DNA of 57,983 bases from NCBI GenBank assembly GCA_036940085.1, contig JALLBK010000172.1:1-57983 (forward strand), read 5' to 3'. The stretch comes from Discostella pseudostelligera (taxonomy: Eukaryota; Bacillariophyta; Thalassiosirophyceae; Thalassiosirales; Thalassiosiraceae). Below, one piece after another: positions 30,518 through 40,584 of this stretch; positions within the stretch are counted from its first letter, which is position 1; the number at the start of each line of letters is the position of its first letter. The notes below the pieces were generated by a model. The model did no database searches and was not told the origin of the DNA. It was given only the letters and a program-made list of their open reading frames with translations. The position numbers and the translations under genes are program-made.

Positions 30518-33273
30518 ATGGACAAGCTTCGGCGTCGGCGGCGGAAGAAGCCAAGGGTGCACTCTTCTTCGAATCATCCATCCATTCGACAAGACACTGA
30601 ATTGGAGCAAGAAGTGGACGCCTTCTTAAATTATTGGGGTGCGGCGCATTCGCGAGAACGACAATGGCGCTTCAATGTCAATGACGGGGACGGTGACTGT
30701 GACGGCGACGGCAAGGATTTGTCGACCGAACAAGCGAATTCCAACAGTGTTGCCAAACAACAATACGTCGATGTGAATGTGAAACAAAATGCATCTTTAC
30801 CTGTGCTACTTCATCTCCGTGAAATTGGTTTCTCATGGGTTGAAAAAAAGTTCGGTAGGAGAGCATCGTCGGCTACATGGAAATCTCGACTACTACATCA
30901 ACCTATCTCAGCATCTATTGTGCCTCCAACAATACATTCATCATCTGCATCCCAATCCCAATCACAGTGGAATGCATTGCAATTTTCAACCCCCACCTAT
31001 TATGGAAAATACAGCAACATTAATTCAGACAGTGAATATGCAACAATATCATGTACTGGGATGGGTGCAATGGACAATGCCGATGCAGCTGAAATGAATG
31101 ACGCCATTCACTTGCATAGACATTCTTGGCGACCATATACACAGCACAAGATTCCATTCTCGAAACTTCGAACTTCCATCTCTGATGCGTAAGTGTAATG
31201 ATAGGAGGGCTACTCACCAACAGTCGAAATGATTTGATCTAAGCACTTTTTGCATCTCAATGCATAGGATCCTTGCCCTAGACCGGTCGGGAGGATACAT
31301 GATTGGGATTGGCAGTGGAGACGAACATACAAGTGGAATGCATAAATACAAGGATACGCTACCGCATCTGTCGATCAAGTTTTATGGTACGCATTTTACC
31401 TACCCAACAATTGATTGCAGAACTTCATTCAACAATAAGCATTCCAATGCGATTGTTTCCACTCTTTTTCTTCTCAGGAGTGCCGAGCCCAGCTCGGTTG
31501 AAGCAAATGCAGGATGCAGATTCAGATGCAATGAATTCAACCATTGTTTCTCCTATCGTTCATGTCATCCCTTTACTCTCCAAAGAGTCTTGTTCTGTTG
31601 GAAACGGGTGAGCATGATGAAACCCTTCCCACTCCGATACTCATTTGTCATTGAACTCAACCTCGCTCCTTTCTCTTTTCCAAATCGCAAGCAGAACCTC
31701 TCCTAGTCCCTCTTCCATCCTTGATTGCAATGAGTATGCATCTCCAGTGGCAGAAATTCCGATTCAGATATTGCTGAGTGATGGTGGATCGATTGGTGTT
31801 GCTTTCCTACGTCATTCGACAGTGGTTGCATGGTCAAGCAACAATGCTCCAACCTTCTCAAAATCGCAGGTACGGATATTCCTTTCATGTCATGATTGAA
31901 CGTATCAGTGTACACCATCTCAACATCTCGGCTCATGTTATTCAGGACGAAGATACTCTTGGGACAATTGTCATCTTTGAAACTCCGGTCGGGTCGAAGT
32001 GTTCGAATGAATCTAGGATCTGTAAATCGTTTAGATTGACTAACGTTAGCATTGGATGGTGGAGTTCGTTTACCATTCGTAACGCATTGTGGCCAGCAAC
32101 CGTTGTTCCGGTTAGAGATGATGCGAAGGTGATGAATTTGCAGAGCAATGTCGCCGACACTGCAACGAATTTGTTTCATCACATCCGTACCGTCTTGGTA
32201 GCATATCTGCTGTTCAATGATGAAGATGATGGTTTTCGGATAACTTGGATTACGATGGACGGAAATGATGCAACCTCGGACTACTCCCCATTTTCTTCTT
32301 CTCCCAACAAAATTCAACCATCACGAAATGATATTGTTACCCAGTCTGAAGGTGACATCTGGGAAGAATGCTGGTCGGATCGATCCACTGGATGTGTTGT
32401 TGTACCAGACGATAAGACCGAACCACGTCATGAAGGCTTACATGTTGCATTTGAACTCNACTGGATGTGTTGTTGTACCAGACGATAAGACCGAACCACG
32501 TCATGAAGGCTTACATGTTGCATTTGAACTCTACCTGCACATAGACGCACTCTTGAGCGAGATAATCTCAAGGAGGCAGTTGTCATTCTTCAGACACAGT
32601 CCATATCACAACGAGAGGGTGTTGTTTATCCCAAACTTCTTTTACAATCTTATTAGTTCATCACCAGACAGCCTCAAAGTCGTTGTCGTCATTGTTTTTT
32701 CGAACAAAGAAAAGATGATCATGCAGTCGCAAAAGAGAGCTCCATCGGCTTTAGGTGTTTATGTCGAGATTAACCTAGCTGATCAATCGTATGACGAGTT
32801 AAAATGGGTACAGCATCCGTCGTGCAATGACGCATCATCAATGAAACAGTGGTGCAACTCGTTAGCATTGAATTGGCGAATGACGCAAAGCCGAGTTGGA
32901 ATATTTTGTCTCGATAACAGCGAGATTGATCAGCAGATGGAAAGCTGGGTTTGTTGCACTCATGAATTCAATGTGAATGAAGATTTCAACGACGATCGCA
33001 ATGCGCCACTTTGGAGAGACTATGTTGACAGGCGGAAATTATTGAAGATGCAGGGCCTCTCTGCAGCTCCACCGAAGGATGTCTCCATGTCATCACTCTA
33101 TCGACANGAAATTATTGAAGATGCAGGGCCTCTCTGCAGCTCCACCGAAGGATGTCTCCATGTCATCACTCTATCGACACTGTGATGTCATCAGCAATCT
33201 AGCAGTTCATAATGCGATTCCAGTGAAACGAATTATAAGTCGAGATTCCGCAGTTGAGCTCATATATGGATGA
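30518..33273 (+). CDS. uncharacterised conserved-looking protein, 5 exons, two assembly duplications inside
   Basis: Exons 30518-31188, 31268-31386, 31478-31607, 31695-31869 and 31946-33273. The introns are 76-91 bp. Exon 5 contains two artefactual 73-nt insertions (72-bp copy plus N); without them the frame is continuous and the protein is 758 residues. Recognisable textures are a basic start, PFSKLRTSISDA, then AILALDRSGGYMIGIGSGDE and TLPHLSIKFYGVPSPARL, beta-rich strands LGTIVIFETPVG and FNDEDDGFRITWITM, and a C-terminus ending VKRIISRDSAVELIYG. It could be beta-propeller-like, but I do not recognise a family. The intron 3 acceptor is tandem (AAGCAG), so a one-codon splice variant is likely. 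Confidence 0.65.
32387..32531. repeat. 72-bp duplication around a single N (assembly join)
   Basis: Bases 32387-32458 and 32460-32531 are identical, separated by N at 32459. The pattern is the same as three other sites in this window. The extra 73 nt shift the frame of exon 5; dropping one copy and the N restores it. Confidence 0.97.
33035..33179. repeat. 72-bp duplication around a single N (assembly join)
   Basis: Bases 33035-33106 and 33108-33179 are identical, separated by N at 33107. It lies in the last exon of the 30518-33273 gene and creates a false frameshift. Confidence 0.97.
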
Positions 33274-33364
33274 TTATCGCAGCATAATCTTGCACTACAA
33301 TATCAGGTCCATTACTTCTATATCAATGTAATTGCCATAACTTCATTTTCTTTAATTGGACACA

Positions 33365-35451
33365 TTACCACAAATTTAGTAGCTGCTGGAAGCTCAATAC
33401 CAAAACTTTGTTTCCTCGGACCAACCTGTCAGTGAGATAGACATCGTCGGTTACAACTACAAAGCGCAATTCATCCCTATCTCTTAACTCGCATTCTATC
33501 ACTTTATCGATGCTCTTCTCACGCTGCAACTCCCGTGCGATCTTCAGGCTATGCTTTTTGAGACTGGTCGTTAATGCTGCAAGGCAGACCGCGCCTTCAT
33601 TCGCCCTTCTCAAGTGCAGCTTGTCGAATAATTTGCGGTGAGTCTTAGTGCCCCCAGCCTTGCGTCGGACAACAATGTAATGCGGAAGAACATCGGTTTC
33701 GGTGTCATTGGTGTTGGCTAGTATCTCAACCGTTTTGTCCAAAGATATAATTCGCTTGGAATCAGAAGTATCACTGATATTGCTGTTTTCAGTTCTGCGT
33801 GTAACGTGGACTAACACATCGTCGGCGGAGTCTCCATTATTTGTGATGTGGATTTGTATTGAACCGCAGTTCTCAGAATCCGTTGCAATTGAAGAGTCTA
33901 CGCAAAAAACTCTCGTACCTCCACCAATACTACTGCCATACTTGGCTCCATCAAACATAACAGATATATTGCTGAATTTTGGTCTAGAGTGTGGTGATAA
34001 TGCAGATTGAAACGCAGGAATCCAATCAATTGTAGAGACGTTCGGTGAATGGATGTTCTCGCGCTTTCTGGATGTAAGACGAAATGTCTCGGATGATATT
34101 GTTCGCATTTTATTCTCAGTACCAGTATTTCCAGAATCAGTAGTATCCATCAGTAATGTTTTGAAGCTGACTCCTCGACATCCAATGGGGAGATTGCATC
34201 CATCAAGGTACATTTGGAGGGGCAAATGACATCGCGAAGTAGCTTGCTGTGCCATAGTCAATGGATACCCGAGGTAGCGTTCCCATTCAGTAAATTTATG
34301 CCAATATAACCGAAGTGCAGCGGCAGCATCTTCGACACTGGAATGCCCAATTATAGTTGAAATTTGTGAATTAGGATCTCCCTGCGACTTTTGTTGGATA
34401 TGAATACCCAGCTCTTCTTTGGTTAACACCGATAATTTCCTTGGATACATCTTCCTCCTCGATTCTCTCATGTAGGGTCGGAAGAACGCAGTGTCGCGCA
34501 TAAGTGCTGGAGGATGCTGCACACATTCGATAGCAATTCAAGTGACGTCAGTGAGGTGTGTTAACGATGACGATATGATACAAACAAAATTGAGCTTACA
34601 TCGATTTCTAACGCCTCAAAATCATTCTCCAATGCGTGCCCTACCACAATTACCCTCCGGCCTTGTATCGAGGAGAATAATTGTGTTATCTCATTCCGAC
34701 ACTGATTGAATGACACAATGGGTATTGGAGATTGAGATTGCGCCGAGTAGGTATCTTTGGTAATTCCCGACCATTCCGTGCGATAGTCTGTGATCTTTCC
34801 CTTTGGGACAACATACTTATCATAGAGCACAATGAGATTTTCGTCAAGCCGATTAAGTGTTTGCTGTTGCTCCTGCCTTTCCTGACGATTACTTCCTTGA
34901 TTCGAGGATGCACTTTCTGATGTTTGCTCATTACAATATGATGTGTCGTTCCTTGGGACGTGGTCTAAAGTAACTACTGAACATCGTGCCAATAAACTCT
35001 TCCAGCCACCTCGGCCCCCACCTACCATTTCACAATCGAGACCCACGACAATTGCATCATGGAAATAATCATCCATTGAATTTTGGGAAGTAGATGTCGG
35101 AGTCGATTGCCATGATGATCTGTGGCGGTGGCGGGCGTTGCTCTCTCGTTCATACCATGGACTGAAGAATGACATCGTCGATATTGGATACATGAAGAAT
35201 TGTTTCAACGCCGATAGAAATTGATGAAATCCCGAAGACTGCTGAACGGGTGGGTTGTCTTTGCAACGAAACTTTGATCGACGATCGTCATGGCGACGTT
35301 TATTGCCATGATGATGTCTGCGTCGTCGATTACTATTATCATGGCTCGTCGCCATCTGCCTATCCTCGTCGGGGATATTCTTGGAATTCAGGAAGCAGCG
35401 CAACACTAAAGCTATAATCACCGTCGCCGCAATGAGGGGGAGAACTGCCAT
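33365..35451 (-). CDS. REXO4-like DEDDh exonuclease fused to a C-terminal YacP/NYN-like nuclease domain, 2 exons
   Basis: Exons (minus) 35451-34600 and 34516-33365, intron 83 bp; 667 residues. The N-terminus has a membrane segment (PLIAATVIIALVLRCFL) and then basic residues. Exonuclease motifs are VGLDCEMVG (D139, E141), GHALENDFEAL (D277) and HSSVEDAAAAL (H342, D347). The junction segment HPPALMRDT matches the REXO4 family. The C-terminal part has MYLDGCNLPIGCRG (D389), VMFDGAKYG (D473), SADDVLVHVTRR (D516, D517) and FVVVTDDVYLTDRLVRGNKV (D641, D642), the acidic pattern of the NYN/PIN YacP-Rae1 group of endoribonucleases. Both sets of metal ligands appear complete. The inferred role is membrane-tethered RNA processing or decay. 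The 3' end is 92 bp from the convergent neighbour. Confidence 0.85.
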
Positions 35452-35931
35452 GCTGCATCAACTATCAAACTCTCGCCGCCGCTATCCGGTAATGATCTTA
35501 TGGGTGTAATATTATGATGGTGACGGTGATGGCCGATGGGCAATAGCAATAGTGGTTGATGGAGATGGCATGGTTGCGTTTGTGTTTGTGGTGGATGGCA
35601 ATGGCAGGTGGCGAGACATAATGACTAATGGCGACATTATTTGACATTTACCTGCTACGGTTCCAATGTAGACATGCTCGCCAAATGACCTTACCAGTCT
35701 CACATGTCTTGTGCATGCCTGCCTGTCACTCGTCACTGTCACGGATTGGCCCGCTGGGCCACACAAAATTGCCATTGCCGACTTCACCCACTAACTACTT
35801 GCAGCCACTTGCATCCTCATGCATAAAATCATAGTATGGTACTCCATCGGCAACGGCGGAATCATCGGCACTCCCTTCATCAACAGTACCTTTCGACGTG
35901 CTACTACAATAGAATCCCTTTCATTAGAAGG
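35452..35931. promoter_or_regulatory. divergent intergenic region without TCCCGCC boxes
   Basis: Lies between the exonuclease gene (-) and the small GPI-type gene (+). GATGG/ATGGCA low-complexity sequence occurs at about 35515-35620. I see no CACGTG or TCCCGCC boxes. A 91-residue ORF here has no domain. Confidence 0.4.
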
Positions 35932-36564
35932 ATGGTAACCAGAAAATTCCATGCCCCATTGGTCCTATTGTGCCACCTACACCTAGTAGCAATCGTATCC
36001 GCGCAGACGACGCCGTCGTCAACTCTATGTCTCAGTGCACCTTGCGAATTTGTCGGAGAATGCCGCGACAAATATAACACGTGCGGCGACACGACAGCCC
36101 ATTGCAATTCGGAGAGTATTTGGGTTCCTGCCTGTGGTGGTGGGGGAGGAATATACAAACCGTCGACGGGGGATACAGCTGTGTCATCTCCAGCTCCGGC
36201 CCCGGCGTTAACGTATTCGACTCCTCCCATTTTGATGCCAACAACAACGAACACAATGAAAACTCAGCAAACAGATACGGCACAGCCAACCACGGCTTGG
36301 GAATCATGGATGAGTGAAGATACTGATGGAGGCGTAATTGGCTTGACGACGGGACATGAGGGGGAGGGAAATTACACACAATCCAACGGGACGGACTCTT
36401 GGTTCAATGGTGACACATGGCAAAATGGTAGAAATGTCACGGAAGAAGAGAGTTTAATTGACAAAATTGACTTTTGGGATAATTCTGATTCTTCCGGATC
36501 CAATATGGGAGCGATGTCTTTGTTTTCGATGGCGTTATTATTTGCGATGCCGGCTTTATTTTGA
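35932..36564 (+). CDS. small secreted Cys-rich protein, probable GPI anchor
   Basis: 210 residues from ATG 35932, chosen because it gives a clean signal peptide (APLVLLCHLHLVAIVSAQ); the frame is open upstream to 35836. One cysteine module follows: CLSAPCEFVGECRDKYNTCG then HCNSESIWVPACGGG (six to seven Cys). A Ser/Thr/Pro linker leads to TAWESWMSED and to a C-terminal hydrophobic tail (SNMGAMSLFSMALLFAMPAL) after small residues DSSGS, typical of a GPI signal. It would sit on the cell surface or in the cell wall. It shares module, AW-x-x-W linker and tail type with the last exon of the convergent gene, so the two are probably duplicates in inverted order. Confidence 0.75.
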   Translation: MVTRKFHAPLVLLCHLHLVAIVSAQTTPSSTLCLSAPCEFVGECRDKYNTCGDTTAHCNSESIWVPACGGGGGIYKPSTGDTAVSSPAPAPALTYSTPPILMPTTTNTMKTQQTDTAQPTTAWESWMSEDTDGGVIGLTTGHEGEGNYTQSNGTDSWFNGDTWQNGRNVTEEESLIDKIDFWDNSDSSGSNMGAMSLFSMALLFAMPALF

Positions 36565-36770
36565 CAGGACAATGAATGAGATATGAATATCGCAGTTGTT
36601 GATCATGGCTGAGCGATTTAACACTCAGCAAGAGACAGACTACAATAGCGTGCCCATTTACACTATCCAAATACATGTTTATGAAATCATATTCAAACGT
36701 TAAAATCTATAAAGTATGAGAGATGGTATGTGCCGAAATCAATTAGCAACAATGGAGCACTACAGGAGCG

Positions 36771-39511
36771 TCATGGCAGATAAATTGCCAACATTGCAGT
36801 CAAGAAAATTGTGCAATAGCGCATCATCGAAGAGCTGCTACTCGTCGTCCACCATTCATACGTTCCTTCTTCTTCAGAAGCTTTAGCTTTTTCACCGGTA
36901 GTGCCCCAATTTTCCCACACTGCGGGATCGTAAGTATTGTTATTCTGGCTCTGGGACGCATCACTCGCAGTATCATTTTCGCCTTCGGATGACCACTCCT
37001 CCCAAGCAATGGCAGGTGCAGATGTCGAACCCATATTCGGGCTAGCGGTAGGTTTTCGAACCAACCCCATTCCACCACCACATTCTGGCACCCAGGAACT
37101 CACACTATTGCAATAGCCGACGCCAGTGCCACAGAAACCCAATGATGAACGACATTCTCCCTCGTAGTCGCATGGGAAACCACGACATTTATCTTGGGTT
37201 GGTGCATTCGATGGTTTGGGGGCAGGAGCCAGTGTTGATGGGGCCGTTGTCGTATCATCATCTGTTGTACCTTCCTCGTTTGCATCATTTTGTGCACCCC
37301 AGTACTGCACAGTTGTTGTTGGATTATTGGTTACTAGAGAGCGACAACAATGAGAAACGTTATGACAGCAGCGATGTTAGTGTCTGGGTTCCTCGGTCAA
37401 CGAATAAGCAATGGCCATTACTCACTCAAAATCGGATGTTTGGTTGGTTCCCACGTTGGCTTCATTGACGGTGCAGTGTTCGTACCCACAGCAAGGCACG
37501 GCGTGAATGCATAGCATTGCATGCCGTCTGGGCATTGAGTTGTTTCACCGCTAGGACATCGATGAGGGCACTCTGTAATCGCCTGATTCCAGTCATTTCC
37601 GCAGAAGAATGATCCAGCAGGGTCATCGGGTTCAAAAACTTGCTCGTCAACATTTGCATAGGTTGGTGATGAGGATGTAAAACTGGTTGGTGACAATGTG
37701 TCTATGCTCGGATTACTGGGCATTAGCGATTGTCCGGAAGTGTTGGGCATTACCGAGCCAATTCCAGACGGAGACAGTGATGTGTTCGAGGTCTCATCTG
37801 AAAGCTCTGAAAATTTTTCAGTTGGTATATAGGAGTTCTCTGCGATAGTAGAAGTTGCTTCGGTCGGTGCCCCACTTATCGAGGGGCTCGTAGAAGGCCA
37901 TATTGTCGTCGGTGATCCTGTCACTGGAGGTTCGGTGGGTGTACCACACGACACTGTCCACACTGACCTATCGTTGCAATACGTTTCTCCAACACCACAA
38001 AAATTTTGTATCGAACGGCATTGTTCTGGATCTGGACAGGGATCACCGCCGNTACGTTTCTCCAACACCACAAAAATTTTGTATCGAACGGCATTGTTCT
38101 GGATCTGGACAGGGATCACCGCCGCATGTGGATAATGTTGGAACATCCGTCGGAAATGCCGTCGTAGGAAGATCAGTAGGAACAAGTTCTGGAGAGATGG
38201 TAACTTGTACTAACGGGTGCATTGTAATTGTAGGTGATATTGTAGGCATTGGACTCAGTGTCGGTGATCGAGTTCCTGAAAATGGTGCAGCGGATGGGAT
38301 AAGAGTTGGAGACACCGTCTTTGCTTCTTTTACTCCCCGGCAATCGGCTTGCGCAAAGCATTCTTCACCCTCAGGACACTCCGAATGAAACCCCGAAAAG
38401 CATTGTAAGTAACATCGATCGGATGCATCTGACCAATCCTTACCACAAAAAAAGAAATTGCGCATATCATCTTTTTCGATAGGCGACGCCGTCGGTTCAT
38501 AGGTAGCATTGGTCGGTGCAGTGGTACCATTTAGAAGTAGCACGGTGGGTGTCGGAGATGCATCTGGCGATAGTGTTGAATTTGTACCAAGCTCCTCGCT
38601 ATCTTCCCCTTCCACATCCACTTCTTCCTCCTCACCCTTCACCTCTTGACAATCCGCATTCGAGAAACATTCCTCGCCACTCTCACACTCCGAATGCAAC
38701 CCACTCATACAACGTTTGTAACATCGTTCGGACGCATCACCCCACGTAGTCCCACAAAAGAAAAAGTTGCGTATGTCATCTTTGGCAATTGGTCCCATCG
38801 AGGGTGGTAACGAGGATGCCGGATTTAATGTTGGTTTGGGTGATATCGTTGGTGCCAAGGTGGGCAAACCGACGATATTGCAAGCAGTGAAGGTGTAACA
38901 ATAAAGTCCGTCGGGGCATTCGTTATTGTTGCCCATGGGACAATGACGTTCGGCACTGCATTTCGTGCCAGCATCCTGTATGTGTTTGGGTATATTATTA
39001 TATCCAACCGGAGTGTAGGTGTAGGGTGGGGGTGAACAGTAGGAATCGTGCAGAAGAAAGAATAATAATACATGCGTTAAGAATATTTCATCAAAATCAC
39101 CAAGCAAATAAACTCTGTAATGAACTCACCGCCAACGATTCTCCACAAAAGTTTCGATCTGAAAGCAGTGCCNCAAGCAAATAAACTCTGTAATGAACTC
39201 ACCGCCAACGATTCTCCACAAAAGTTTCGATCTGAAAGCAGTGCCATACGTGTTGGACTGCCCGATGTTGCCGTGGTTAGTGCTGCTGTTGATAGCGATG
39301 GACTTCCCGATGATGATGATGACGAAGTTGTGGTTGCAGTTGATAGCGATGGACTACCCGACGTCGATGACAGTATTGATGGTAGTGATGGACTGCCCGA
39401 TGACGACAGCGACGATGGTGACAATGGCGAATGACTAATTGACGGTGACACTGAAATACTCAAATCCTGAGCAGCGATGGTAGTGATGAACAATGATAGG
39501 AGTAGGCACAT
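36771..39511 (-). CDS. secreted modular Cys-rich cell-surface protein with GPI-type tail, 3 exons
   Basis: Exons (minus) 39511-39203, 38975-37426 and 37333-36771. After removing the duplicate copies the CDS is 2349 nt (782 residues), with phases agreeing at both junctions. Signal peptide: MCLLLSLFITTIAAQ. Module A (FCG-x-DA-x-C-x-C-x-G-x-EC-x-G-x-CF/Y-x-C) occurs four times: at the exon 1/2 junction (NFCGESLADAGTKC), at NFFFCGTTWGDASERC, at NFFFCGKDWSDASDRC and at SFFCGNDWNQAITEC. Module B (C-x-PC-x-C-x-FCG-x-C-x-W-x-C) occurs twice, around CGGDPCPDPEQC and CRGFPCDYEGEC. Linkers are Ser/Thr/Pro-rich. The C-terminus (SSSMMRYCTIFLTAMLAIYLP) is GPI-like. It is probably a frustule or cell-wall adhesion protein. 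Confidence 0.8.
37980..38124. repeat. 72-bp duplication around a single N (assembly join)
   Basis: Bases 37980-38051 and 38053-38124 are identical, separated by N at 38052. It falls in exon 2 of the Cys-rich gene, in a module B repeat, and breaks its frame. Confidence 0.97.
39101..39245. repeat. 72-bp duplication around a single N (assembly join)
   Basis: Bases 39101-39172 and 39174-39245 are identical, separated by N at 39173. It covers the end of exon 1 and the first intron of the Cys-rich gene, so the true intron is about 154 bp rather than 227. Confidence 0.97.
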
Positions 39512-40584
39512 CTTCAATCGATTGAAGACGAGATACGCACCGCGACCTGATTTGTAGTAGTAATTGAATGAAGAATATACTTGAGCGTGTCGCGTTACTC
39601 TCCTCGCTGTGATTCGATGCAATGAATAATTAGATCTTTCAATATCGAGATTATGCGATGACGACGGTGCCAATGATGTTTGATGCTGTCTGCATGATTG
39701 CCCGCGTTGACGTTGATATTGACGATGTTGCGTTTGGAGATTGTGCATAGTTCGCCGTCGTTGCTCTCTTCCTGCCGCCGCCCTCGATGCAGTCGATGCC
39801 GCTGCCGCTGGCGCCGCCGCCGCCGCCATGGCATGAGGAGTCCTCCTGAGTTTAGTGGGGTATGAGTTCATGATCATGACAATGACTAGCAATCAGCAGA
39901 CAGCAGCCTCGGAGCTGCCGATGGTGTTGTCATCGTCATCGCGGACGGCCGCGTCGACGTCGGACACGATCCGATTTTGGATGTTGTGGGGTTGAAGCAT
40001 AGAATCGAAGAAAAGAAAAAGGGGCTGATGTGTGGCATCGCACGGCGGGCTGTTACTCGGAGTAGATACACTCCTACGTATCGTACATAGAAGAGTAGAA
40101 CATTGCCTGTCTGTCTCTCAGATTAACGTTTCTTGACGGAGGTCTAACTTAGAGCCATTTGTTAGCTAAGTTTCTCAAGAATCTAATCTAAGACATCGCC
40201 GATTTCTCACTCTCATGCACATGACAGAGACAAGACTTCCCTCCATTCATTACTAATGGACCATGGCCGAATCCACTCTTTCTTTACCTCCTCCCCCATG
40301 CCTTTCGATAATTGCTCGCCACAGTAAAATGATTGCCTTCCGTTAGGTAAACAACACTACTACTTGCAACCCTTTATCGATAGGGTTGATTTGGAAGGAG
40401 TGCAGTGATAGGAAGGAAGGAGAGAGTGACAGGCGCGAACCTCCTCGCTGAGATTTTGATAATCATCTGATCGTGGATTGCACCAATCGTCCATGATAGC
40501 GATTGCGCCTAATCTTCCAATTCCATTACTACTTAACATATTTGCACAAACGATTACCAGTTCAGTTGACGAAGATACGAAGTT
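39512..40584. other. intergenic region between the Cys-rich gene and the MYB gene
   Basis: About 1.1 kb with no recognisable gene; an Ala/Arg-rich minus-strand ORF extension (to 39892) lies upstream of the signal peptide and is probably not translated. A fold-back sequence lies at 40120-40189 (separate entry). A poly-pyrimidine and GGAAGG-rich stretch lies near 40395-40425. Confidence 0.4.
40120..40189. repeat. imperfect fold-back (inverted repeat) of about 70 bp
   Basis: Outer arms AGATTAACGTTTCTTGA and TCAAGAATCTAATCT are imperfect inverted complements. Inner arms CTAACTTAG and GCTAAGTTT also pair (AACTTAG/CTAAGTT). The loop is short. It may be a small fold-back element or a regulatory hairpin. 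Confidence 0.5.

Noticed and set aside
32387..39245. 72-bp duplications as biological repeats or mobile element footprints
   Set aside because: All four are identical in length, perfect, and divided by exactly one N; removing one copy restores reading frames. That is an assembly pattern.
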